From: Leptospira perolatii
GTDB taxonomy: Bacteria; Spirochaetota; Leptospiria; Leptospirales; Leptospiraceae
Direction of reading: 5' to 3'
Length of the DNA: 64,000 nucleotides
NCBI RefSeq assembly: GCF_002811875.1
Contig: NZ_NPDZ01000008.1
Coordinates: 110,180-174,179 of the forward strand
Position 1 is the stretch's first letter. Each line of letters opens with the position of its first letter. The translations under genes and the position numbers were made by a program. Of this stretch, positions 38,769 to 47,007 are shown in pieces. The notes below the pieces were generated by a model. It saw nothing but the letters and a program-made list of their open reading frames with translations, had not been told where the DNA came from and made no database searches.

Positions 38769-39962
38769 TTAGCAAAAACGAAGTCTCGCCTGTTCCTGTA
38801 TCTCCTTCGTCATGCCTAGAGGATTTTCCGCCTCCTGCTTCGGAATTCTAAACCAAAGGAGCACTTGCCGATACGGTTTTTCCGATGGGTCTGAAAAGGG
38901 AGAAAGCGCAGAGATTTTCCAACCGGTTTCCTTTTCCCATAGGTTGAGCAAATTGTAACTATCAGGATTTGCACGTATGTTTTTAACAAAAAGTAATAAG
39001 TCCCTTTTGGAATGGTCTTTTGCTGATTGAGAAAGTTCTAAAAGCACCCTTCCCATAGTCCAACGAAAGTTGATCTCACTCACCCTCCTGCATTGAATCC
39101 CTTGCGATGTTTTAAAATAAAAAGAGTCAATGGAACCGAATCCGGAGTACTCCGGAGCAAAATCCGAGAGTTTAACCAGGCATTCTTTCATCTCGGAAAT
39201 ATAATCCTGAGACTCATCTTCCGAGGATAACCAATTTCCAACGTATCTTCCTTTCGCATCGGAGAGTAATAGAGTTGAGGCATCCATTTTGAAAGTTCCA
39301 TTTATTGAATGAAATAAAAGGCTGTGGTCGGATACTCGATCTACCCAAGGCTCTAAAATGCAGTGCTCAAGATCCGCTTGTAAGGCCGGAATTAACGCCG
39401 TGGGAAAGACCTTGTGATTTCCGGAAAAACCAAACTCAGGTTTTGAAACCCAGAAAGAATTTTCCGAATTCTCCTGTGCAATTTTTTGGAGTACGTTTTT
39501 GGCTTCTTCCTTGGAGGGAATCATGTAGGACGATAGATCTTCCAACGAGTTCTGATTTTTCCAACTCCATTGACGAAATTTGGAGCACAAGAGTTGCGAG
39601 GAACTCTCCAATTGGGGATCAATTTCTAACTGTAAATCCGAATTGATTCTGCAAATTCTTCCCCATTCTTCCAAGTCCGCAGACGAGTATAACGAATGTT
39701 TCTTTTCTAGAATATTCCCTGTAATAGAATCAACAGGAAGAATGGAATCGGAAACGCTTACTTTTCTATTCTTCCAATAATTGATCCAATCGCGACTTTG
39801 CGTTTGGGTCGTGATTACCTTTGTCCTCGATCGGTTTAAGGCGAACAGAACCAGGATTGCGCATTCGATGATGGAGTTCCTACCTAGCAAGGGTTTCGGA
39901 AATAGTTTTCCTGTTCGAATCTCTTCTTCGTAATATGCATTTGGTCGGAAAATACGGGTCAT
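38769..39962 (-). CDS. ATP-grasp-like protein, hypothetical
   Basis: A 397-residue soluble protein. The middle shows ATP-grasp-like elements: FWVSKPEFGFSGNHKVF (Lys and glycine-rich loop), CILEPWVDRVSDHS and a REVSEINFR-like metal-ligand strand (CRRVSEINFRWTMGR). ATP-grasp enzymes join a carboxylate to an amine or thiol via acyl phosphate. No partner gene hints at a substrate, and the N-terminal 150 residues are unlike well-known members. Moderately confident in the fold, not in a function. Confidence 0.65.
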   Translation of the reverse strand: MTRIFRPNAYYEEEIRTGKLFPKPLLGRNSIIECAILVLFALNRSRTKVITTQTQSRDWINYWKNRKVSVSDSILPVDSITGNILEKKHSLYSSADLEEWGRICRINSDLQLEIDPQLESSSQLLCSKFRQWSWKNQNSLEDLSSYMIPSKEEAKNVLQKIAQENSENSFWVSKPEFGFSGNHKVFPTALIPALQADLEHCILEPWVDRVSDHSLLFHSINGTFKMDASTLLLSDAKGRYVGNWLSSEDESQDYISEMKECLVKLSDFAPEYSGFGSIDSFYFKTSQGIQCRRVSEINFRWTMGRVLLELSQSAKDHSKRDLLLFVKNIRANPDSYNLLNLWEKETGWKISALSPFSDPSEKPYRQVLLWFRIPKQEAENPLGMTKEIQEQARLRFC

Positions 39963-40048
39963 AATTCAAGGATGAATCCGGAAAAAAGCATTTCTCCGAT
40001 CAAGAATAGGGTGTACTGTTTTCGATAAATAGAATTAAGGCATTCTAT

Positions 40049-40840
40049 ATGAAAATCCGAATTCTGACTACTTTAGTATTCTTACTAACGATGCAAGTGC
40101 AGTCCGCACCTAAGATCCTGACTCTCGAGGAAAAAGAACTCGAACGTCAAATAGAAGCAATACGAAAAGCCGGTTTTTCGGATATAGAAATAGACAACCT
40201 ACATTCTTCCATTGCAGAAAACATCTATAAGATCAATCAAATCCTGCAGATGGATACTACCAAAAAAGCGCTCAGATACATAGGAGACGAGCCTCAGGAA
40301 CTTCCGAAATTTCTATTCAATGATAAAGAAAACAAGCCTTACTTGGAAATAGAACTAGGTCAGGGAGAATCTTTTTGGGATTTCCCGAAAACCTATTTAT
40401 ACAATGCTCGCATTTTCGTATATCCAGGAAGTACGCCTCAGAAGCTGGACAAGATCATCATGCAGTTCAAGAGAACCAATTCCAACGGAGAGGTGTTTAT
40501 TAGAGAAATGCGCAGGGTGATCAACCTAGATCCCAAGGGACCACAAATCAACCAGGACGGAAAAAGGACACCGAACAATAACAGTGATCTCCGGTTAGAA
40601 TACTACTCTAGCTATGATACAGAATTGATATGGCCAGATGTTCCGGCTCAGTCCATTCCGCCTAGCGTGGAAACGAAACTGAACGAAGCAACAAATCCTC
40701 TGCCTTATAATAAACAGAAGCAAATCATTCTTACTTACAAAAAGTACATGCGCAAAGTGGACAAGATGGTTCGTCGAAAATTGCACGATTTGGAACTGAA
40801 TCAAAAACGACTGATTTCAAAAATGTTGGAATTCCAATAG
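40049..40840 (+). CDS. Exported helical protein, possibly a flagellar coiling (FcpB-like) protein
   Basis: A 263-residue protein with a signal peptide ending near VQSA. The following helical stretch IRKAGFSDIEIDNLHSSI is followed by a beta-rich core with YLEIELGQGESFWDFPKT and YPGSTPQKLDKIIMQF, and a final coiled coil (KKYMRKVDKMVRRKLHDLEL). This helix-beta-helix layout and the periplasmic location recall Leptospira flagellar sheath proteins of the FcpA/FcpB kind. I cannot confirm it from memory alone. No other flagellar gene is next to it. Confidence 0.55.
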   Translation: MKIRILTTLVFLLTMQVQSAPKILTLEEKELERQIEAIRKAGFSDIEIDNLHSSIAENIYKINQILQMDTTKKALRYIGDEPQELPKFLFNDKENKPYLEIELGQGESFWDFPKTYLYNARIFVYPGSTPQKLDKIIMQFKRTNSNGEVFIREMRRVINLDPKGPQINQDGKRTPNNNSDLRLEYYSSYDTELIWPDVPAQSIPPSVETKLNEATNPLPYNKQKQIILTYKKYMRKVDKMVRRKLHDLELNQKRLISKMLEFQ

Positions 40841-40938
40841 GCTTTTTTCGGGATTTGATTCTTTTGAATATGCAAAAGCAAATATGTTTGCGATCTTTTC
40901 CCGCTTGCCTTTTCTGAAAAGAAAGCTATTTGTTTCAC

Positions 40939-41517
40939 ATGGCTTTGCATTCCGTTTTTGGAAAACTACAGTTCAAGCTTGGTCAAGGGGATGTTTGCGT
41001 CCTCGCTGCACCGTATGAATTCGAACCAGCACTCTCCAGCATAGGTGGTCCAGTGGATCGGGCACTCCGATCAGGAAAGAGATACCGATTGATCTTAGCA
41101 TTCGTTCAGACAGAGGTAGAAATTCGAAATCTTGCTTCTGTGGTAAGAACTGCCTTAATTGAGGACGGATTGCTTTGGTTCGCCTATCCAAAGAAAACTT
41201 CCAAGAAGTTTAATGTAGCGATTCATCGGGATGCAGGCTGGGAACCTCTTGGCAAAGTAGGATTTGAAGGCGTGCGCATGATCGCGATCGACGAAGATTG
41301 GTCTGCAGTTCGTTTTAGAGAGAGTGCATTGATCAAATCGTTTGAAAGAAATCCAAAATTTGCGATTAGCATCGAAGGCAAGGAAAGAGCTGCCGAAAAG
41401 AGGGAATTAGCTGCCCAAAAGAAAGCAAAAACTTCTGCGAAGAAAAAATCCACTCCTAAGAAAAAAGTCTCCGCAAAAAAGAAAGCTTCCCCAAAGAAGA
41501 AGACAAAGAAAAAATAA
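40939..41517 (+). CDS. DUF3052-like protein with histone H1-like Lys/Ala tail
   Basis: A 192-residue protein. ATG 40939 is used; TTG 40930 lacks support. The first ~135 residues match the DUF3052-like fold of the gene at 37612 (KQTxEI..., LLWFAYPKKTSKK, MIAIDEDWSAVRFRE). The last ~50 residues are a run of KKK, AKKKS, KKKVSAKKKA motifs, like eukaryotic histone H1 or bacterial Hc1-type tails. Such tails bind DNA or RNA. This suggests a nucleic-acid-associated version of the DUF3052 family (inference). Confidence 0.82.
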   Translation: MALHSVFGKLQFKLGQGDVCVLAAPYEFEPALSSIGGPVDRALRSGKRYRLILAFVQTEVEIRNLASVVRTALIEDGLLWFAYPKKTSKKFNVAIHRDAGWEPLGKVGFEGVRMIAIDEDWSAVRFRESALIKSFERNPKFAISIEGKERAAEKRELAAQKKAKTSAKKKSTPKKKVSAKKKASPKKKTKKK

Positions 41518-41525
41518 TCGGAAGT

Positions 41526-42110
41526 ATGCACCAGATAAAGTTTCCAAAAAAGAATCTTACCTTGGTCCAACGAATTGGATTCCTGTTTTCCTTAGGTATT
41601 TTGCTGAGCTCTATTTTAGGATGCGGTCCTTCTACGGACAAAACTCCCTATAAAGAGTTGAGAGAAATTGCATTCAGAACTAAACCCGAAGACGTTGGAG
41701 TGAGTATCAAGGAAGATATCACAAGTGTATACGGCATCATTATGGATTGGCCCACGAGCGGAGAAATCGCCACACTCGTCACTTTTTTGTCCGGAGATGC
41801 TAGTCTTTATTTAAGTTCTGGTCCTTCGTTTATCGGAGGAGGTGGAAGAGATTCCATTCACGCAAGTTCCGTCAGATTTATTAGAAAATATGCATATCTT
41901 TGGAAAGAAGGAAAAAAGATTTCCGGAATTCCGAAACCGGACGGAAGCAAACTCCGTTTTTACTTTTTGACAACCCAAGGAATCTATTATCAAGAAGATT
42001 CTGTAACGAAAGTGGACAAGGATGATTCCGTGCTCGTCCCGATTTTTGACGAGGCACAAGCCGTCATTTCGGAGATAAGGCTAGAAACTGATAAGGAAAA
42101 AGACGACTGA
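41526..42110 (+). CDS. Lipoprotein, hypothetical
   Basis: A 194-residue lipoprotein with basic N-terminus, hydrophobic core (about 17-32) and lipobox SSILG-Cys33. The mature part is beta-rich with a FIGGGGRDSIHASSVRFIRKY stretch and ends in an acidic tail (KEKDD). No family recognised. It begins eight bases after the previous gene's stop and converges with the next gene at 42112. Confidence 0.72.
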   Translation: MHQIKFPKKNLTLVQRIGFLFSLGILLSSILGCGPSTDKTPYKELREIAFRTKPEDVGVSIKEDITSVYGIIMDWPTSGEIATLVTFLSGDASLYLSSGPSFIGGGGRDSIHASSVRFIRKYAYLWKEGKKISGIPKPDGSKLRFYFLTTQGIYYQEDSVTKVDKDDSVLVPIFDEAQAVISEIRLETDKEKDD

Positions 42111-42111
42111 T

Positions 42112-42276
42112 TTATCCGCCGCTTTCTCTCCGGACGATCAGGTCGCTGATTACTTTCTCTTCCGTGAGATACTTTCGGTTCAAATATGAGATGGCGTAAT
42201 TCAAGAATTTCGGCACTTCTCTTCCCGAGTCTAGCAAAAGAAGTTTGGTCTGAGTCAATTCATCCATCGTAGTCAA
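42112..42276 (-). CDS. Small hypothetical protein (54 aa)
   Basis: TTG 42276 is preceded by GAGGAGA at a six-base spacing and gives TTMDELTQTKLLLLDSGREV. The same frame extends to ATG 42342, but that start has no ribosome-binding site. The sequence is soluble and helical, has no known domain, and ends SDLIVRRESGG. It lies between two convergent or tandem genes and may simply be a small regulator; a chance frame is possible. Confidence 0.5.
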   Translation of the reverse strand: MTTMDELTQTKLLLLDSGREVPKFLNYAISYLNRKYLTEEKVISDLIVRRESGG

Positions 42277-42389
42277 CGCAAGTCTCCTCTGACTTTGATG
42301 GGATTCGAACTCGTCCTCTGTATGAAACTCAGAACCGGCCATTGCATTATATTACTACAAAAGCCGGCAGTTGGCAAGGTACAACTTTG

Positions 42390-43748
42390 CTAAGTTGTTC
42401 TATGACCGTGTTTATTTTCGTATTCTCTCGCGTGCTCAATTCCTCTTTTTTCGCTTACCTTCAAGTTGATGATAAGAGAGATAAAAAAGAATACGCTCAC
42501 TACGAGGAAGGAATTCCTTAAATCGAAGATGGTTTGTAGTATCCCGACCGCCACAAGTCCGAAAGCTGCCGCAACCTTTCCTGACAGTCCCCAAAGTCCG
42601 AAAAATTCTCCCGATTTTGATTCCGGTGCAAAGATCCCGATGATCGCGCGACTTGCAGATTGGGTGGCACCGACACCGGTTCCGGCAATTGTTCCGACCG
42701 CCACGAAGGTCCATTGAACCGTAATATTGAGCCCTAGAGTGTTCAAAATAACGGTAATTTCCCTGACCCAATAAATCAACAAGAGGCAGACTACCCAGAG
42801 TAATAAGGTTATATTAAATGTTTTTAATGCTCCTGTGCGGTCTTGGACGTAGCCGAAAATGACCGCACCTACCGCGGCGAACAATTGTAATAGAATGAAT
42901 AAGATCGCTTCCTGTTCACCGTTAATTTTTATCTCTTGCGCACCGTAAATAAATGCAAAACTAATTACGATTCCAAGAGCAGCCATCGCGAAAAAGAGAG
43001 ATAGCAAGTAGATTCCCATATCCTTGAACTGGTTGATATCTCGGATCGTATTACTAACCCGGTCGAAACCTATTTTCAGATAGCTCAAACCTTCTGGCCG
43101 TTTGGTCCCTGGATGGTATTCTTTTAGAAGGACGAAAGTAGGAATTCCCCCGATTAAGAAGAACACTCCCGTAATCGGACCAACGTATCTCATTGCATCG
43201 AAGTTCGCTATACTTACATCACCTAACAATGTCTTTACTAAAAAGACTGAGGCCAAGCCTCCGAAGTATCCGATCCCCCACGCGTAACCAGAAATCTTAC
43301 CGAGCTCGTCCTTGGGCCCAAGGAAAGGAAGAAAGCTAGACGCAAAATTTTCACCCGAAGCAAAGAAGAAGTTAGAAAGTATGATCAATAGAAAAGCGAG
43401 TTCCCATCTACCGGGGGCGACCACAAGCCAGAGAGCAGAAGTGCTGATTACGCAGCTGATATAACTCCAAAAAAGGAAGGATTTCTTTTTTGCAGAGTAA
43501 TCCGTAATGGCGCCGAAGACAGGCGCAGTAATCACTACCAAAAGATAAGAAAATGCTAGGGCGATCGCAAACAAGAAGTTTCCCTCTTCATGAGGATTGG
43601 CTGGATTGCCAGTAGGAGGAACTATCAACTCAGCGAATACGCGTGCATAAACGACAGTAATAATAACGGTAGTATAGCTTGAGTTCGCAAAATCGAACAT
43701 GCACCAACCCATAATCTCTCTTAAGGGAGCTCGTTTTGTGACTTGCAT
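42390..43748 (-). CDS. MFS transporter, UMF1 (Atg22-like) family
   Basis: A 452-residue protein with twelve predicted TM helices. It opens with the UMF1-specific block LREIMGWCMFDFANSSYTTVI and has a second PGTKRPEGL cytoplasmic loop and a GVGATQSASRAIIG segment. UMF1 proteins are predicted permeases, related to yeast vacuolar amino-acid efflux protein Atg22. Substrate unknown. Confidence 0.92.
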   Translation of the reverse strand: MQVTKRAPLREIMGWCMFDFANSSYTTVIITVVYARVFAELIVPPTGNPANPHEEGNFLFAIALAFSYLLVVITAPVFGAITDYSAKKKSFLFWSYISCVISTSALWLVVAPGRWELAFLLIILSNFFFASGENFASSFLPFLGPKDELGKISGYAWGIGYFGGLASVFLVKTLLGDVSIANFDAMRYVGPITGVFFLIGGIPTFVLLKEYHPGTKRPEGLSYLKIGFDRVSNTIRDINQFKDMGIYLLSLFFAMAALGIVISFAFIYGAQEIKINGEQEAILFILLQLFAAVGAVIFGYVQDRTGALKTFNITLLLWVVCLLLIYWVREITVILNTLGLNITVQWTFVAVGTIAGTGVGATQSASRAIIGIFAPESKSGEFFGLWGLSGKVAAAFGLVAVGILQTIFDLRNSFLVVSVFFFISLIINLKVSEKRGIEHAREYENKHGHRTT

Positions 43749-43907
43749 AAAATAGCGGTTTCCTTACTGAAATTTTCGAAGGAGGTTAGGTCTTTTCACC
43801 TAGGTGTCAACGAGAAATAAATGCAAAAAATTATCTTGCCCTTCGTTTACTTTATAGATAGCTTGATGGAACCGTTTTCGACCCGGAGTCCAATTTCATA
43901 GAGGCTC

Positions 43908-44135
43908 ATGAATCCTTCCGACTTCAGCCAATTCGATCTCAACTCTTTGATGCGTCCGCCAAAGGTCTGCGTTTGCAATCAAGTTTCTGAGGAAGATCTT
44001 CTAAAATCTATTCGCAAGGGAAACGATACTTTGGAGAAGTTGATGGAGGATACTTATTGTTGTACTGGCTGCGGTACTTGCAGTGGGCGAGTAAAAAAGA
44101 TTCTCGCTCAAGAATTAGCAGCACGCCCTAAATGA
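43908..44135 (+). CDS. BFD-like [2Fe-2S]-binding protein
   Basis: A 75-residue protein with VCVCNQVSEEDLLKSI and CCTGCGTCSGRVKKI, the four-Cys pattern C-x-C...C-x2-C of bacterioferritin-associated ferredoxin-like domains. It may deliver electrons or sense iron. SD AGAGG precedes the ATG. Its stop overlaps the next start (ATGA), so it is coupled to the reductase. Confidence 0.9.
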   Translation: MNPSDFSQFDLNSLMRPPKVCVCNQVSEEDLLKSIRKGNDTLEKLMEDTYCCTGCGTCSGRVKKILAQELAARPK

Positions 44136-44785
44136 GCAGGACTTGTCTTTCCGTAAATATGGCCATGACTTTGGATGGAAAGGTATGTCGTCCTGATGGA
44201 AAATGGTACGGCCTTTCTTCCAGAAACGACAAACGAAGAATGGATCAGCTCCGTGCAGAAGCGGACGCTTTGCTTTTAGGAAAGAATAGTTTGTTACAAG
44301 ATGATCCGGTCACTCATCTACGTTATGTGGAAGGAAAATCGGATCCTAGACCAGTCATCCTGATTCGAACCGGAACCTTGCCTGTAGATCGAAAAGTATT
44401 TCGACATTCGAAAACCAAACCATTGGTCTACTGTACCGAGAAGAACGCAAAAGAAGTGCGATCTACTTTGTCGGAACTTACAGAGATTTGCGTACTGGGT
44501 CCAGAAGATATTGAGAGTACAGATGTTCTCCGAGATCTCGGAACTAGGGGATACTCGAATGTGCTTTTGGAAGGAGGTCCTCGGTTGAATGATTCTTTTT
44601 TTCGCAAGAATCTAGTGGACAAAATCAATCTAACGATTGTGCCATTTGTGATCGGTCAAGAAGATTTGCCTTCGATTACCGGAAGTTCCATAGCGTACGA
44701 AAACTTTGATCTACAATCTTGGAAACTGATTCGAACAGAAGTAATAGAGGACGAAATATTTCTGCAGTATGAACGCAGGCAATAA
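44132..44785 (+). CDS. RibD C-terminal-type (dihydrofolate-reductase-fold) reductase
   Basis: A 217-residue protein of the RibD_C/DHFR superfamily: SVNMAMTLDGKVCRPDGKWYGLSS, LRAEADALLLGKNSL, ILIRTG and LLEGGPRLNDSFF. In riboflavin synthesis the domain reduces the ribosyl side chain with NADPH. The deaminase half is absent, so this could be a stand-alone reductase for another substrate. It overlaps the BFD-like gene by four bases and the glycosyltransferase gene by 17 bases. Confidence 0.9.
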   Translation: MSRTCLSVNMAMTLDGKVCRPDGKWYGLSSRNDKRRMDQLRAEADALLLGKNSLLQDDPVTHLRYVEGKSDPRPVILIRTGTLPVDRKVFRHSKTKPLVYCTEKNAKEVRSTLSELTEICVLGPEDIESTDVLRDLGTRGYSNVLLEGGPRLNDSFFRKNLVDKINLTIVPFVIGQEDLPSITGSSIAYENFDLQSWKLIRTEVIEDEIFLQYERRQ

Positions 44786-45443
44786 ATCGAGCCATAAGCT
44801 ATCGGAGATAGTAACTTATTCGAATCGCGTGAATAGTTTATTGTTTCGCCTAATCATTCTTGGGATCACATCTTCTTTGATCTACTTACAAATTTTTCCA
44901 GTAAAAACGATCCTATTTCACGAAGACCAACTGATTTATATTCCCGAAAACTTGGAATCGGTTCGCTTGGAACCGGATTGGGTTAGATTGGATGAACTTC
45001 CTCCAGGCGCGGTAAATTACTTGGTAGAAGTAGAGGACGAAAGGTTTTTTCGACATTCGGGATATTCATTGGCTGACATTCAATCTGCGCTTTTACAGAC
45101 TGCGCTATTGTTTCGAAAGTTGCGCGGTGCAAGTACAATAGATCAACAGCTTGCTCGGACACTCTTCTTAACCAGAGACAAAACTCTCGCACGAAAGTTG
45201 AGAGAAATTCGAATCGCTCAAAGTCTGGATTTGGAACTCGGCAAAAACGGAGTCTTGGAATATTATCTAAATTTGGTATACTGGGGGAGAGGCTTGAACG
45301 GAATTCACAGATCGTCTCAGTACTACTTCAACAAGCATCCTTCCAATTTAAGTTTGAGGCAGTATAAAGCGCTAGTGCAGATTCTAAAAAAACCGGATGC
45401 GTACAGTAGAGAGGAAGTACGTTCCCTGGCAGAATCGATGTAG
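44769..45443 (+). CDS. mtgA: Monofunctional peptidoglycan glycosyltransferase (GT51)
   Basis: A 224-residue protein with one N-terminal TM helix (about 24-42) and a GT51 domain. The five motifs are present: VEDERFFRHSG with catalytic Glu89, RGASTIDQQLARTLFL, RKLREI, the second-Glu block GVLEYYLNLVYWGRG and ALVQILKKP. It polymerises lipid II into glycan strands at the outer face of the inner membrane. There is no transpeptidase domain, which fits MtgA. The start overlaps the reductase end by 17 bases. Confidence 0.92.
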   Translation: MNAGNKSSHKLSEIVTYSNRVNSLLFRLIILGITSSLIYLQIFPVKTILFHEDQLIYIPENLESVRLEPDWVRLDELPPGAVNYLVEVEDERFFRHSGYSLADIQSALLQTALLFRKLRGASTIDQQLARTLFLTRDKTLARKLREIRIAQSLDLELGKNGVLEYYLNLVYWGRGLNGIHRSSQYYFNKHPSNLSLRQYKALVQILKKPDAYSREEVRSLAESM

Positions 45444-45515
45444 TCGATTTTTTCCATTCTAACTTTTAAAAAAAATTGGACAGCAGCAAAAGGTCCAGGA
45501 AACTGACGATAGATT

Positions 45516-45631
<116 letters not shown>

Positions 45632-45646
45632 TTTTCGCAATCATAC

Positions 45647-45678
45647 AAAAAAGCCCGGACTAAATTCCGGGCTTTTTT
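45647..45678 (+). terminator. Terminator of the 5S rRNA gene
   Basis: AAAAAAGCCCGG (45647-45658) pairs perfectly with CCGGGCTTTTTT (45667-45678) with an eight-base loop. The arm ends in a T run, so termination on the plus strand is strong. It can work in both directions against the convergent lipoprotein gene. Confidence 0.93.
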
Positions 45679-45762
45679 ATTTTCAAAGATAGTAGAGATG
45701 TTCAGTAAGGTCCCGCATCATCTCAGTTCAGGATCGATGTTCAGATTTTTGCGATCTTGAAT

Positions 45763-45786
45763 TGCCTTCCTTTTTGATGGAAGGCA
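45763..45786. repeat. 8-bp inverted repeat downstream of the 45808 gene
   Basis: TGCCTTCC (45763-45770) and GGAAGGCA (45779-45786) form a perfect stem with an eight-base loop. There is no T run after it on the minus strand, so it may be a weak terminator or stability hairpin for the gene that ends at 45808. Confidence 0.5.
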
Positions 45787-45807
45787 TACACCTAAGAAAG
45801 TGTGCCT

Positions 45808-46872
45808 TTATTTTTTTCCAGATCCTTTTTCAGGCAAAATCGAAGCCGGTCCTTTATCGACGACTGTGATTCCATTTTGCTTATCAACGGTTCCACCTTC
45901 GAGCATGATATGGAGAGATCTCAATCCTGGTTTTCCGTTCTTTAGCCAATTTTGAAAGTTGGAGATTTTTTGAACTGCGTAATGAAATCCGCGGTCTGTG
46001 GAAATTTCGGAGCCGGGAGACCAAGGGAAGACATCTTTCCGAACCGAAATCGTTCTTACTACCAGTGATTTTTCTTCAACAGGAAGATTCGCGATCGAAT
46101 CCTTGAATTCTTGCGGGTACGCAAAGTATTCTTCTGCATTGCTAAAGTAAATAATACCCGCTGATAGATTTGCTTTTTTTAAACTAGTTCCGATTCCGAA
46201 AAGTGTAGTCTTACCTAAAAGATTTCCTCGGACAGGATAGATTTTGTTTTCTAAAGCGAGGCTGCGAATGTAAGCGTATTGCTCGTCGTCCGACTGAAAC
46301 ATCTTGTAGTTGTATTTTTTAGAAAGCATCAAGTTTGTAGCGTGTCTCTTTCGGATAAAAGGGGAGGCCTGCTTATAAACCTTTTTGTATTTTGCGGGAT
46401 CGTTAAACGAATTCTCGATCAGACTAAGGGCGTCTTTTTCTCCTTCCTTTCCCCAAAGGCGGATGAATTCTTCTTTCTTTTCCGCTTTCTTCAAAAATTG
46501 GATCGTAATCTCGTTCGCAAGAACTACGATATTGGTGAAATCCATCAGATAGATAAATTCGGATTTCGCCCAAGCTGCGATTGTTAGGTTTTGCTCAGAA
46601 CCTACACCGATATAAGCCTTACCAATATTTTGAACATGCGGGATCAGTAGGTCCAATCGATCTTCGTTGGACACTGTTGTGTCTCCAGTATCCCAGATCG
46701 TAGGAACTAGATCTTCCTGTGGAGTCTGCCGAAGGATTCCAATCTGAGCTTCGGTCAATCGGAGACTGGAATTTTCTTTTTCGGATTGGATCGCTTTAGG
46801 AGAACAGCTCAAACAAGCGAGGTATACAACTATAGAGGCAAGATATTTGGTGGCCTTTGAATCAACAGTCAT
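45808..46872 (-). CDS. Lipoprotein with methyltransferase-like Rossmann segment (LIC10091-like)
   Basis: A 354-residue lipoprotein (ACLS-Cys23 lipobox) whose segment AYIGVGSEQNLTIAAWAKSE, followed by FIYLMDFTNIVVLANE, matches a family with a class-I methyltransferase-like fold and no clear catalysis, found in Leptospira and myxobacteria. A GVG...QN motif replaces the usual GxGxG. Presumably periplasmic or outer-membrane; the ligand is unknown. Confidence 0.7.
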   Translation of the reverse strand: MTVDSKATKYLASIVVYLACLSCSPKAIQSEKENSSLRLTEAQIGILRQTPQEDLVPTIWDTGDTTVSNEDRLDLLIPHVQNIGKAYIGVGSEQNLTIAAWAKSEFIYLMDFTNIVVLANEITIQFLKKAEKKEEFIRLWGKEGEKDALSLIENSFNDPAKYKKVYKQASPFIRKRHATNLMLSKKYNYKMFQSDDEQYAYIRSLALENKIYPVRGNLLGKTTLFGIGTSLKKANLSAGIIYFSNAEEYFAYPQEFKDSIANLPVEEKSLVVRTISVRKDVFPWSPGSEISTDRGFHYAVQKISNFQNWLKNGKPGLRSLHIMLEGGTVDKQNGITVVDKGPASILPEKGSGKK

Positions 46873-47007
46873 CGGAAGATTTGTTTTCTCTCTCTGTGTA
46901 TTTTCGAAATCGCTAGACTGATTCTAGCTTTCTCATCCATGGAATCGAAGGGAGAAGTGAGATAAAGAAGTTTTCACTTTTTTCACGTTCTCAAGTCGAT
47001 AGTGAGC

